A stretch of 64,000 nucleotides of DNA from Bacteroidota bacterium (GCA_026391695.1 JAPLDP010000042.1:1-64000), one strand, 5' to 3'. Positions 46,396 through 55,598 are shown, counted from the first letter of the stretch. The notes: generated by a model not told the origin, from the letters alone. Program-made: numbers and translations.

Positions 46396-48363
46396 TTATG
46401 ATCTGCCAAGTTGCCGGAATCCCCTATAAATGATATTGAATTCATTTAAAATTTTATAATCCCTGGCATATAACAAATTCAACCGGTTAATTGTTTCATC
46501 GCTGAAATTCAGGTCGTAGAAGGCATCAGTCGGATTCAACACACCTTTTCTGATCCTTGGTAAGCCGCTGATATCATTATGGTCACCAGAATAGTACCCT
46601 GTCCACGAACGTTTTGCAATCAGAACAAATAGGATGTTTCTAAGCAGTCCAAGTGGATTTCTGACAACGAACATGAACAACGGAAATGTTATTATAAACA
46701 ATATGGATGAGAAAATATCAAAGAATCTCTTATTGCGTCTGTTGCTGATTTTATCGATAGAATTTATATCCACGATATAAGGATCTCCGGAAGTACTGAT
46801 GAAATTGCTTCCAATAATGGAGAGACTTTCCGGCGGTGCAATTTTACAATCCACTTGCCAGCTTCTAAGATCCGACATCGTGTCGATAATTTTTTCGGCA
46901 GAAATATCCTTAGCACAGAAAATCACCTCATCGATTTTATAAATCGTAATGATTTCTTTAATCTGGTTGAATTGCCCGATGAAGCCCTCGTGTTTATCAG
47001 TATTCTGTGTTACACTTGCCAGTCCAATAAAACCCGGATTTACATAAGTTTTCCTTAATATGTCGGCCACTCTCAGGGCTTCCTCCGGCTCACCAATAAT
47101 GACGAAACGTCTGCTTTGTTCGCGACCAAACTGGAAGTCCTTTAATTTCATTAACTGAAGGATGAACCTAAGCCCTGTTATACTGATGATTCCCCACAAA
47201 GCACCCAATACAATAATTGCCCTGGAAAAACGGTAAGTTTCACTCAGTAACGCATATATAACTAGAATGACTACCGTTCCAATAAAAAATCCCTGGTATA
47301 TTTTTAGCAGTCTGACAGGGCGGTCATAACCGCCACTTAAATAAACGGAGAATAGCCAAATGATAATATATGATGGAAGCGCAATAGCAATAAATTCAAC
47401 AGGATAATGACCGCCATTGAGGTATACGATTTTTTGTTCCCAATATTGGGTAATCAGGAATATCCCGGCGAAAACCATAAGTGCATCACAAACCGGCAGG
47501 AATATTCTTTTTATGAATCGCGATAAGACTGCCAGAAGAGCCCTGAAATAAACGGCCAGATTTATAAGGAGCGAGAATGCTCTGGCGCTTTTGGCAGAAA
47601 AATGTTTTTTTGCGAAAATGATCATAGCATTATAAAACATCCTGACATAGTTGATGGAGCTCTTTTTTGTGCTTTCCCCTTTATAATGAATGATACGTGT
47701 TTTGGGAAAATAATAGTTTTTATAGCCCGCAAGAATTAACCGATAGGAGAGGTCAATATCCTCGCCATACATGAAAAAGGCTTCATCCAGTAATCCTGAT
47801 TTATCCAATGCTTCTTTTCTTAAAAGCATGAAAGCACCCGAGAGGATATCAACCTGGTGTATTTCATCTTTATCAAGGTATCCCAAATGATAGTGTCCGA
47901 ATTTTTTTGATCGCGGAAAAATCCCTGAAAGCCCGGAAATTTTATAAAAAGCAACAGCCGGAGTTGGTAATCCTCGTTTCGACTCAGGTAAAAACTTGCC
48001 TTTTCCATCGATCATTTTAACACCAAGTCCTCCGGCTTCAGGATGCTCATCCATAAATCCAAGGGCTTTATGGAACGTGTCGTCCTCAACAATGGTATCC
48101 GGATTTAATAATAATACATATTCCCCCTTAGCCAGCCGGATGGCTTGGTTGTTAGCCCTGGCAAAACCAAGATTCTCATTATTGTCGATAAGTATCACTT
48201 CCTGGAACTTATCCCTTATCATCATCACAGAATGATCAACCGAATTGTTATCTACAACAAATATTTCTGCTTCAATGCCTTGAATAGCCTTACGCACAGA
48301 CAAAAGACATTGCTCCAGAAAATGCTTAACGTTGTAGTTAACAATAACGACCGATAGCTTCAT
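46396..48363 (-). CDS. Two-part glycosyltransferase: GT2 domain fused to a sugar-transferase-like membrane domain
   Basis: A 655-residue protein. The N-terminal GT2 domain (residues 1-250) has VVIVNYNVKHFLEQCLLSVR, VDNNSVD and a DPD-type LLNPDTIVEDD motif, with EDIDLSYRLILAG as the acceptor loop. This is the rhamnosyl- or galactofuranosyl-transferase pattern. Four or more transmembrane helices follow (about 285-405), then a nucleotide-binding-like region (RRFVIIGEPEEALRVADILR) and a C-terminus resembling WcaJ/WbaP polyprenyl-phosphate sugar transferases without their full catalytic helix motif. It should act at the inner membrane in O-antigen, exopolysaccharide or T9SS A-LPS type glycan assembly. 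The activity of the second half is doubtful. Confidence 0.8.
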   Translation of the reverse strand: MKLSVVIVNYNVKHFLEQCLLSVRKAIQGIEAEIFVVDNNSVDHSVMMIRDKFQEVILIDNNENLGFARANNQAIRLAKGEYVLLLNPDTIVEDDTFHKALGFMDEHPEAGGLGVKMIDGKGKFLPESKRGLPTPAVAFYKISGLSGIFPRSKKFGHYHLGYLDKDEIHQVDILSGAFMLLRKEALDKSGLLDEAFFMYGEDIDLSYRLILAGYKNYYFPKTRIIHYKGESTKKSSINYVRMFYNAMIIFAKKHFSAKSARAFSLLINLAVYFRALLAVLSRFIKRIFLPVCDALMVFAGIFLITQYWEQKIVYLNGGHYPVEFIAIALPSYIIIWLFSVYLSGGYDRPVRLLKIYQGFFIGTVVILVIYALLSETYRFSRAIIVLGALWGIISITGLRFILQLMKLKDFQFGREQSRRFVIIGEPEEALRVADILRKTYVNPGFIGLASVTQNTDKHEGFIGQFNQIKEIITIYKIDEVIFCAKDISAEKIIDTMSDLRSWQVDCKIAPPESLSIIGSNFISTSGDPYIVDINSIDKISNRRNKRFFDIFSSILFIITFPLFMFVVRNPLGLLRNILFVLIAKRSWTGYYSGDHNDISGLPRIRKGVLNPTDAFYDLNFSDETINRLNLLYARDYKILNEFNIIYRGFRQLGRS

Positions 48364-48422
48364 CCTTATTCGATTGTTCTGTTGCTCAAGTGTTCATCAT
48401 CATCTCCAACCTGAGTGCCTGG

Positions 48423-50048
48423 TTATTCCCCTATCTCCCAGTCTGCAAAATTTTCGATGACTACATTCGTTTTGGGTTGTGTTGTAAAGGATTCATTCGA
48501 GTTATATGTCCATCCCATGGTTTCGGATCCTCCACCACTCTGTGTTGTGACCAGATAGCGGTTCGACAGGTTGCCGATATACATTGCCTGGTTTCTTGGT
48601 GTATCCTGGTCGCCACCACTTGGATCAATGGGAATCCATCCATAATTAGGCAGGTAAACCTCTACCCAACGATGAAAGACATCATCCATTGCTGTTGCAT
48701 CGCCTCTGACAACCACCGCTCCCACATATCGGGCAGGCAAACCTGCTGCCCTGCACATGGATATATAAACAAAAGAATATTCCGAACAGGATCCATTCCC
48801 ACGTGCCAGTACGGTCGGGGCAGTATTCCAGCCTCCAACCATCTCGTAATACATGTTTTCAATTAAATAATTGAAAATCTTTCGCGCGATCCAATAGGCA
48901 TTCTTCTCATCACCAACTACCTTTTTTACAGCGTCCTGAATGACCGGATGATGTATCTGGTATTTTTCATTGTCCTCCAGGTAGAGAGCACTGATGTCAG
49001 CGGGAATTTCATCAATTGTGCCAATTTTATCCGGAAAAAGAAAATACCGTATCTGATATATCCTGGCTTCAGTTGTCATCACAACCTCTCTGTTCTCACC
49101 CGGTGAAATGTTTTCAAAGCGATAATGGGCGGTTTTTTGCCCCCATTTATCTGTTATGATATCTGAATATTTTGGCAGGCAGGTGGGCTCCCCGATTATT
49201 TCCTGGTTATCCCTGCTTATTGGAATTGCCAGATGAACATCCTCAGTCAATACAGTTCCGGGACCGAAGTTTGTAGTCAGGTGGGTGTAGATTATCCGTG
49301 CATTTCGCTCATTCATACGAACAAACTTTTCGTCATCGTTAACAATCAATTGGAAAAGATTATTGCTTTGGTCATCTAATGCCCAGAGATATGTTCCATC
49401 GAAGCATAGATCAGTAATAAACTCACCAGGAGCTTCTGTGATGAGAAGTACGCAACCCTTTTCCGGATCTACCATATAAATTTCATCTACCATCCGGTCA
49501 GATACCCAGATATATTTCCCGTCAAACGCCAGTCCCCGTGGATCCCCTGAAGGTGCTTTGAAGGATCGTATGGTTGTTCCATCTTCCGGGCTGAATTGAA
49601 TGATCTCGCCGGCATCACTATCAACGCACCAAAGATATTTTCCATCCCAGGCAAGCCCCCGGGGTGTTGATGAAGGCGATTGTATCGTTGTTAATATATT
49701 ACCATTTCCTGGATTAAGACGGTAGATTTTCCCGTTATAATTCTCTGCAAGAGGAATCCCACCTTTTATATCAGCATTCCACAAGCCCTGTCCATCCCAG
49801 GCAAGACCGGTCGGCCAGTAACCAGGTGTGGGTATACTGGCTAGAATTTTCCCATCAGTAGGATCTATACAATACAACTTGTCATCCTTGCGATCTGCCA
49901 CCCACAGGTTTTTACCGTCATAAGTAACTCCTGTTCCGAAATTTCCGGGAGTTTTAATGGATCTGACAACCTCTCCCGTGTAGGCCAGGGATGCAAAAGG
50001 GATAATAATGCTACCAATGGAATAAAGTACTAAGTGTTGAAATTTCAT
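48423..50048 (-). CDS. Exported beta-propeller/transglutaminase-like protein
   Basis: A 541-residue secreted protein (signal ending near IIPFASLAYTG). The first 230 residues form five or six NHL/SMP-30-like propeller blades, each with a GLAWDGKYLWCVDSDAGEI-type repeat. The C-terminal part is a transglutaminase-like cysteine protease domain with the triad Cys in GNGSCSEYSFVY, His in VFHRWVEVYLP and Asp in PIDPSGGD. The propeller could position a protein or glycan ligand for the catalytic domain. Substrate and biological role are unknown. It lies 59 bases upstream of the GT2 fusion gene on the same strand. Confidence 0.82.
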   Translation of the reverse strand: MKFQHLVLYSIGSIIIPFASLAYTGEVVRSIKTPGNFGTGVTYDGKNLWVADRKDDKLYCIDPTDGKILASIPTPGYWPTGLAWDGQGLWNADIKGGIPLAENYNGKIYRLNPGNGNILTTIQSPSSTPRGLAWDGKYLWCVDSDAGEIIQFSPEDGTTIRSFKAPSGDPRGLAFDGKYIWVSDRMVDEIYMVDPEKGCVLLITEAPGEFITDLCFDGTYLWALDDQSNNLFQLIVNDDEKFVRMNERNARIIYTHLTTNFGPGTVLTEDVHLAIPISRDNQEIIGEPTCLPKYSDIITDKWGQKTAHYRFENISPGENREVVMTTEARIYQIRYFLFPDKIGTIDEIPADISALYLEDNEKYQIHHPVIQDAVKKVVGDEKNAYWIARKIFNYLIENMYYEMVGGWNTAPTVLARGNGSCSEYSFVYISMCRAAGLPARYVGAVVVRGDATAMDDVFHRWVEVYLPNYGWIPIDPSGGDQDTPRNQAMYIGNLSNRYLVTTQSGGGSETMGWTYNSNESFTTQPKTNVVIENFADWEIGE

Positions 50049-50169
50049 TTATCGTAAATTTTAATGTGAGTTCAAAGATAAGGAAATTTAATGTTGAAAA
50101 TCTCCGCCCAACTTATGTGAATTAGCTGAATTTTGCTTTTTGGTATATTATAGGGAAATTTGCAGCATC

Positions 50170-51480
50170 ATGAAAACTAAACAAGGACAGACGGACAGAA
50201 TCAAGATTATTACCCTGGGATGCCCGAAAAATAAGGTGGATTCGGAAATTTTAATGCGACAGCTTCAAGCCGGGAGGATTCCTGTACTCAATGAATTTTC
50301 TGAAGAGACAGGAGATATTATCCTCATCAATACCTGCGGGTTTATACATGATGCGAAAGAGGAATCGATCGATATCATTTTGCAATATTTAAAGGCCAAA
50401 GAAAAAGGATACGTCAGGAAGGTCATTGTCATGGGGTGCCTCGCCCAAAGATATCAGAGTGAGTTGCAGAAAGAATTACCTGAAATTGATGGACTGTTTG
50501 GCGTTAACCAGCTTGAAAATATTCTGGCATCACTTGGTGCTGATTACAAAAAAGAACTTATCGGAGAACGTGTCCTGACAACTCCGTCACACTATGCCTA
50601 CCTTAAAGTATCTGAAGGTTGTGACCGCCAGTGTTCGTTTTGCGCCATACCATCAATCCGTGGGAGACATGCATCAAAACCTTTGGATGATATACTAAGA
50701 GAAGCTGAATGGTTAGCTTCATCTGGAGTAAAAGAGCTGATCCTTATTGCCCAGGATCTTACCTATTATGGTCTTGATTTATTCAAAAAGCGAACACTGC
50801 CCGAACTGGTGGATAAACTATCCCAAATTGCAGGTATACAATGGATCAGGCTGCATTATACATATCCGGCTGGATTTCCTGTAGAACTATTAGATGTCAT
50901 GAAAAAACATGACCAGATCTGTAAATATATTGACATGCCTGTGCAACACATAAGCAATCGCATTCTTACTTCGATGAAAAGGACAATTTCGGCCAGGGAA
51001 ACTTGGAATCTACTGACATTGATACGGAAAACACTGCCCGATGCCGCCATCAGAACAACCCTCATTTTAGGCTATCCTGGTGAAACTGAAAAAGAATTTA
51101 ATGAATTAAGCTCTTTTATCAAGGATTTTCGTTTTGACCGTCTTGGCGTATTCACCTATTCGCATGAAGAAAACACTCCGGCATTCAAGCTGATTGATGA
51201 TATTCCGCTTGAAGTAAAAAAGAAGAGAGCTGATGAGATCATGCAAATCCAGGAAGTCATATCTTTAGAATTAAACAATAATAAAATTGGAAAAACTTTT
51301 AAAATCGTTATCGATAGAAAAGAAGGCGATTATTTCATCGGAAGAACTGAATATGATTCACCGGAGATAGATAATGAAGTTCTCATCAAAGCTGACTCGT
51401 TTAAATTGACAACAGGGCAGTTCTATCCCGTTCGAATAACTGATGCAGATAGTTTTGATTTATTTGGTGAGGTTAGATAA
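50170..51480 (+). CDS. rimO: Ribosomal protein S12 methylthiotransferase RimO
   Basis: A 436-residue radical-SAM enzyme that adds a methylthio group to the conserved Asp of ribosomal protein S12. The MTTase domain begins ITLGCPKNKVDSE with its cluster cysteines. The radical-SAM cluster is CDRQCSFC, followed by AIPSIRGRHASK, and a TRAM domain closes the protein. I start at the ATG at 50170 because homologues begin there; the upstream frame from TTG 50140 crosses the probable promoter region (GAAATTTGC near 50155). Confidence 0.95.
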   Translation: MKTKQGQTDRIKIITLGCPKNKVDSEILMRQLQAGRIPVLNEFSEETGDIILINTCGFIHDAKEESIDIILQYLKAKEKGYVRKVIVMGCLAQRYQSELQKELPEIDGLFGVNQLENILASLGADYKKELIGERVLTTPSHYAYLKVSEGCDRQCSFCAIPSIRGRHASKPLDDILREAEWLASSGVKELILIAQDLTYYGLDLFKKRTLPELVDKLSQIAGIQWIRLHYTYPAGFPVELLDVMKKHDQICKYIDMPVQHISNRILTSMKRTISARETWNLLTLIRKTLPDAAIRTTLILGYPGETEKEFNELSSFIKDFRFDRLGVFTYSHEENTPAFKLIDDIPLEVKKKRADEIMQIQEVISLELNNNKIGKTFKIVIDRKEGDYFIGRTEYDSPEIDNEVLIKADSFKLTTGQFYPVRITDADSFDLFGEVR

Positions 51481-51559
51481 TCATAAAGTACTGCCATTTT
51501 TTTGAATGCTTATTAATTTCTATTAATTTCGACTTTTCAAATAACTAAAACTTTCGGAG

Positions 51560-52336
51560 ATGAAAAAACATATTTTTCTTCTGGGTTTTACTTTGTTGGC
51601 CTTCATTAGTCTTCAGGCTCAGGCCACTGCAAATGCTTTTTCCGATACAATTAACAGAATGGATAAAAACAATGTAAAGCAGGGATATTGGGACGAAGAA
51701 AATAATAAGATGTTATATAGTGGCATCTACCTGAATGGATTGAAAGAAGGGCAATGGATTACACGGTTCAGTGATGGAACACTGAACAAAATTGAAAATT
51801 ACAAGCATGGTGAAAAGGATGGATTATCCATAACTATTGACCAGAGAGGCTATTTTCTTAACGAAGAAAATTACAGGAACGGGAAATTGCATGGCCGCCA
51901 GGTCAGCTATTTCAGAGGGGGAGTGAAACAATCGGTGATATATTATTATAATGGGCTTTATAATGGACTAAAACAGGTTTTCTATGAAAACTCCCCCGGA
52001 AAACTTATGGAAGAAACCGAGTATGATAATGGGAATAAAGATGGCTTCTCCAAATGGTATGACCAGGATGGTCATCTTCTGGCAGAATACAATTATTCCA
52101 ATAGCCTCCTCGACGGGATTCAGAAAACCTACTATGCCAGCGGTAAGCCTATGACAGAGGAACAATATGCCACTGGCGTGCCTGTTGGAGAATATAAGGA
52201 ATATTTTGAAAATGGCAAAATGAAAAACCATGGACAATATCTGAATGGAAAGAGAAATGGAATCTGGAATGAATGTGATACGATCGGTAACATTATCAAA
52301 GCAGTCAAATATAAAAATGGAATTGAAGCTAAATAG
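51560..52336 (+). CDS. Secreted MORN-repeat (YwqK-like) protein
   Basis: A 258-residue exported protein (signal ending LQAQA). It is built of about seven to eight MORN_2-type repeats of roughly 22 residues, each with a GLKEGQW or NGKLHGR turn followed by a strand pair, such as YYNGLYNGLKQVFYE and YLNGKRNGIWNEC. YwqK/MORN_2 proteins are sometimes annotated as antitoxins of toxin-antitoxin pairs, but no toxin partner is next to it and it is secreted, so that label is not supported here. Role unknown, presumably binding. Confidence 0.75.
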   Translation: MKKHIFLLGFTLLAFISLQAQATANAFSDTINRMDKNNVKQGYWDEENNKMLYSGIYLNGLKEGQWITRFSDGTLNKIENYKHGEKDGLSITIDQRGYFLNEENYRNGKLHGRQVSYFRGGVKQSVIYYYNGLYNGLKQVFYENSPGKLMEETEYDNGNKDGFSKWYDQDGHLLAEYNYSNSLLDGIQKTYYASGKPMTEEQYATGVPVGEYKEYFENGKMKNHGQYLNGKRNGIWNECDTIGNIIKAVKYKNGIEAK

Positions 52337-52418
52337 TTGTCAACAAATGTGATAAGCTATTCATTCAAGAAGATGTGCACAAAATCAACATTCATTAGAA
52401 CCTCAATGTCATTACCCC

Positions 52419-52673
52419 TTACCGGATAGTCGGTTGCCTCCTGTTACTGATAATATACTTTTTCGAGACAGGTTTGTATTGCTTTGCCACGTTCAGCGAA
52501 TGAGAACGGGAAATCTTTTTATTTTTGGAATATGCGGAAGGATACTTTGTGTATTTGCCTGATGATGATGCACATGATGCTAAAATGAGGAACGAAAGAA
52601 TGAATAATATGATCGAAAAAGCACGTTTCGCGTATTTCATATTCCTTATGAAAATAGTTTTTAAATTCTTCAT
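52419..52673 (-). CDS. Small basic lipoprotein, hypothetical
   Basis: An 84-residue protein with a signal and lipobox (FLILASC, Cys about residue 34). A short mature part follows that is rich in Lys, Ser and Tyr (KYTKYPSAYSKNKKIS). An internal ATG at 52640, preceded by an AAGGAA site, is an alternative start that leaves a normal-length signal peptide. No family is recognised. It is convergent with the MORN gene and is followed upstream by the riboswitch region on the other strand. Confidence 0.55.
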   Translation of the reverse strand: MKNLKTIFIRNMKYAKRAFSIILFILSFLILASCASSSGKYTKYPSAYSKNKKISRSHSLNVAKQYKPVSKKYIISNRRQPTIR

Positions 52674-52870
52674 TTATGGTTTGTAAATATAAATATTTTT
52701 TTTAAACCGCAATCTGATGTTTTTTTTCATTTATTTTTTTTATGTTCCGATTTCACCATCCGTGCAGGCTAGACTGCCCATTTCAGGCTCATTTTGAAAC
52801 ATTCATCGGATTTGTTAATTACTTGTTCACTATTCCGGGGAATCGGCATGCAGAGATGAAAAAGAATTAT
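52674..52870. other. Intergenic region upstream of the cobalamin riboswitch
   Basis: This stretch carries A/T homopolymer runs near 52690-52740 and a frame of 65 codons starting at 52742 that runs into the riboswitch and has no homology signs, so I do not call it. The region likely holds the promoter control of the receptor gene. Confidence 0.5.
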
Positions 52871-52878
52871 TACTTTTG
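52871..52878 (+). promoter_or_regulatory. -7 promoter element of the btuB transcript
   Basis: TACTTTTG fits TAnnTTTG and lies about 30 bases before the first riboswitch helices. Confidence 0.45.
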
Positions 52879-52904
52879 TTATTGTACTGGCGTGATTATT
52901 TTAA

Positions 52905-53105
52905 GCCGTAAATTAATCACCCAAGAGGGAATCAGGTGAGAGTCCTGAACAGTTCCCGCTGCTGTAATCTCTAAAGCTTTTTGAAATACCCCTGCCACTG
53001 TCCGTAATAGTTTGGATGGGAAGGCATTCAAAAAAGGAGAGAGTCAGAAGACCTGCCAGTATATAAGCCACGGAGTTAGCTTTCGGGTAAAAAGCATTAA
53101 TCAAC
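52905..53105 (+). ncRNA. Cobalamin (B12) riboswitch
   Basis: The region carries the adenosylcobalamin-riboswitch landmarks in order. There is a GGTGAGAGTCCTGAAC-type P3-P4 segment near 52931, then CCCGCTGCTGTAA, GCCACTG near 52994, GGGAAGGC near 53019, and the diagnostic B12 box AGTCAGAAGACCTGCC at 53042-53057. Complementary AATTAATC-like strands at both ends can close P1. It precedes a BtuB-like TonB receptor by some 20 bases. Bound cobalamin should repress expression of the receptor, probably by hiding the translation start or causing termination. Confidence 0.92.
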
Positions 53106-53120
53106 TTAATATCCTTGCAC

Positions 53121-55043
53121 ATGCATAAATTCAATTATTTTTTTATTGGCATCTGTTGTTTGATTGCTGGCAATCCATGTCTTGCTCAAAAGATTTCTGC
53201 CGACAGTTCCATTATCCTTTCAACGGTGACCATAATGTCTACCAAACTGACCGATAACGCTACCGGATTAAATGTGCATTCGTTTGATTCGTTATCACTA
53301 TTACTAGCCAGTTCAAAGACGCTCTCTGATCTCCTTGTGAGCCAAACACCTGTCTGTATCAAAACGTACGGTTTAGGTAGCCTGGCAACAATTTCATTAA
53401 GGGGAACGTCATCAAACCATACTGGGGTATTCTGGAATGGGCTTTCTATAAGTCCTCCAAATAACGGAATGACAGATATCGGACTTATTCCTGTTTATTT
53501 TTTCGAAAATATCCAAGTTCAGTACGGTGGCGCCAGCTCGGTTTTTGGCGGTGGCAATATCGGCGGAAGTATTCATATCAATAATTCTAACACCTTTCGA
53601 AACGATAAAAAAATCAGCATGGGAATTGGTGCCGGTAGTTTCCATGACTATTCAGGATTTACCAAAATATTGCTTTCGAATGATAAGTGGATATCATCAA
53701 CAGCTGTATATTATCATCAGGCAAAAAATGATTTTCCATTTCATAATAATTCAATAACGGGAAATCCTGAGGAGCGGCAACAGAATTCTGATAATCTCTT
53801 TTATGGTTTTTTACAACAGATAAGTCATGCTATTAAAAGGGGAAATTATCTCACTGCCAATATCTGGTGGCAAACTGCCGATAGAAGAATACCTTCCGCT
53901 ATGACCTTGCAATCCGGTAACGCTGATGAAAAAGATAATTCACTGCGATCATCCCTTACATGGCGAAAGGATTTTACATCAGGTTCTATTACTTCTAAAA
54001 TTGCCTGGTTCAATGACTACCTTCACTACGTTGATATAAACGACTTTTATTCAATCGATTCTAAGGTTATCAGCAATTCTTGGATACTGGAAACGGAAGC
54101 CAAAAAGCAGCTGACTGAGCGGATTCGGATCAATGGAGGTGTTGATATACGTTTTATGACATGCAAAGCTGATTCTTACAATGAAAATGTTAAACAAAAT
54201 CAGATCGGCTGTTATACTTCATTGAGTTATTTAATTCCGTTGATAAACTGGCAGTCAAGTGTTCATATTCACCAGGGCTGGACAGAAGGCTATGATGAGC
54301 CATTCACACCTTCTGTCGGCATCGAAGGCCCCTTATTTAAAATGGTATCAGGAAAAATCAACATTTCACGAAACTTCAGGGCTCCGACTTTCAATGAAAG
54401 ATATTGGCAACCTGGTGGAAATCTTGACCTGCATCCTGAGGTCAGCTGGAATGAAGAGGCTACTGTACTTTTCAAACCTGTCAGTCAAAATATGACCTCG
54501 CGGTACTTTATCTATTTCGATGTGTTTAATTCCATGATCAGTAATTGGATTATCTGGCTACCGGTAGATGAATCCTATATGATATGGCAACCCCGGAATA
54601 TCCAGAAAGTTTGGTCCAGGGGACTGGAGTTCAATGGGGAATTTGAAAAAAAAATCTTCAATGCAACCATATTACTGAAAGCAGGCTATACTTATACACG
54701 GTCAACAAATGAAGAAAGTATTGATGGTTCTTATCAGAAACAACTCATTTATGTGCCTGAACATATAGGCTTAGCAGGACTTACGATATGCATAAAAAAA
54801 ATAACATTCTCCTATACTCATCACTACACTGGTCAGAGGTTCGTCAGCAGCGACAACAGCCAATCCCTGCCGCCATATAACATCGGATATTTTTCTTTTT
54901 CAAGGGATTTCTCTCTGTTGAAAGAGAAATTTAGCTTTCAGCTTAACGTCGATAATGTTTGGAATTCTAATTATCAGGCTATTCAGGATTACCCCATGCC
55001 AGGAATTGCTTTTAAGTTCTCACTGCTTTATAATGTTTTCTGA
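53121..55043 (+). CDS. btuB: TonB-dependent receptor, BtuB-like (cobalamin uptake)
   Basis: A 640-residue outer-membrane receptor. I start at the ATG at 53121; the longer frame begins with a TTG inside the riboswitch tail. After the signal peptide (ending NPCLAQ) comes the plug domain, with SDLLVSQTPVCIKTYGLGSL, a SLRGTSSNHTGVFWNGLSI segment and VQYGGASSVFGGGNIGG. The 22-strand barrel ends in an aromatic residue (LLYNVF), as required for BAM insertion. The upstream cobalamin riboswitch and the plug sequence make vitamin B12 or a related corrinoid the substrate. No btuFCD genes are adjacent. Confidence 0.92.
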   Translation: MHKFNYFFIGICCLIAGNPCLAQKISADSSIILSTVTIMSTKLTDNATGLNVHSFDSLSLLLASSKTLSDLLVSQTPVCIKTYGLGSLATISLRGTSSNHTGVFWNGLSISPPNNGMTDIGLIPVYFFENIQVQYGGASSVFGGGNIGGSIHINNSNTFRNDKKISMGIGAGSFHDYSGFTKILLSNDKWISSTAVYYHQAKNDFPFHNNSITGNPEERQQNSDNLFYGFLQQISHAIKRGNYLTANIWWQTADRRIPSAMTLQSGNADEKDNSLRSSLTWRKDFTSGSITSKIAWFNDYLHYVDINDFYSIDSKVISNSWILETEAKKQLTERIRINGGVDIRFMTCKADSYNENVKQNQIGCYTSLSYLIPLINWQSSVHIHQGWTEGYDEPFTPSVGIEGPLFKMVSGKINISRNFRAPTFNERYWQPGGNLDLHPEVSWNEEATVLFKPVSQNMTSRYFIYFDVFNSMISNWIIWLPVDESYMIWQPRNIQKVWSRGLEFNGEFEKKIFNATILLKAGYTYTRSTNEESIDGSYQKQLIYVPEHIGLAGLTICIKKITFSYTHHYTGQRFVSSDNSQSLPPYNIGYFSFSRDFSLLKEKFSFQLNVDNVWNSNYQAIQDYPMPGIAFKFSLLYNVF

Positions 55044-55053
55044 AAAATCACCT

Positions 55054-55068
55054 GTGAACTAAGTTCAC
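55054..55068 (+). terminator. Weak hairpin after the TonB receptor
   Basis: GTGAACT and AGTTCAC form a perfect palindrome around one base, 10 bases after the receptor stop; a short T4 tract follows. It is a candidate terminator of modest strength. Confidence 0.35.
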
Positions 55069-55151
55069 GATGACCTTTTAAACAAAAACTATTATTTATC
55101 GTTTATTATCTGACAATTAGATCCAATTATTAATTATTAATTTAAGGAGCA

Positions 55152-55568
55152 ATGGAACATAATGTAAAAATTTCGTGGGCTGGGGATATGAGTTTCGAAG
55201 CGGATATATATGGTCATAAAGTAATTATGGATGCGTCAGATGAAGCAGGAGGGAAGGGTCGGGGACCACGTCCAAAGCCGCTATCACTGGCATCGCTTGG
55301 AGGATGCACAGGAATGGATGTGGTTTCCATTCTTGATAAAATGAAAGCCAAACCCGAATCTTTCACCCTGTCAGTCACAGCCGAACTTTCAGATGATTAT
55401 CCCAAAATCTATAAAAAAATTCATATTATTTATTTATTAAAAGGGAAGAACCTGTCACTGGATAAAGTTATGAAAGCTGTCAGCCTTTCACAGGAAAAGT
55501 ATTGTGGAGTCTCTGCCATGCTCCGCAAGGCAGCTGAAATTTCATACGAAATAAAAATTGAAGAATGA
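55152..55568 (+). CDS. OsmC/Ohr-family protein
   Basis: A 138-residue protein. The OsmC fold carries its two redox cysteines in SLGGCTGMDVVSIL and KYCGVSAMLRKAAEISYEIK, which reduce organic or inorganic hydroperoxides with lipoylated or thiol partners. Length is normal. It is convergent with the Nudix gene and separated from it by a tandem heptamer repeat. Peroxide resistance is the probable role; the OsmC versus YhfA-like subgroup is not settled. Confidence 0.88.
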   Translation: MEHNVKISWAGDMSFEADIYGHKVIMDASDEAGGKGRGPRPKPLSLASLGGCTGMDVVSILDKMKAKPESFTLSVTAELSDDYPKIYKKIHIIYLLKGKNLSLDKVMKAVSLSQEKYCGVSAMLRKAAEISYEIKIEE

Positions 55569-55574
55569 TGACTT

Positions 55575-55598
55575 TGATCATTGATCATTGATCACTGT
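55575..55598. repeat. TTGATCA-type 7-base tandem repeat
   Basis: Three copies of a TTGATCA heptamer lie in the gap and overlap the end of the minus-strand Nudix gene, encoding its last residues (VINDQ) and stop. Same unit as the arrays at 25074-25096 and 32216-32268. Confidence 0.7.

Noticed and set aside
51560-52336. Antitoxin of a toxin-antitoxin pair (YwqK label)
   Set aside because: The protein is exported and repeat-built, and no small toxin gene lies next to it, so only the MORN-repeat description is supported.
52742-52939. 65-codon plus-strand ORF before the riboswitch
   Set aside because: It runs into riboswitch sequence, has no homology signs and lies mainly upstream of the promoter element at 52871.
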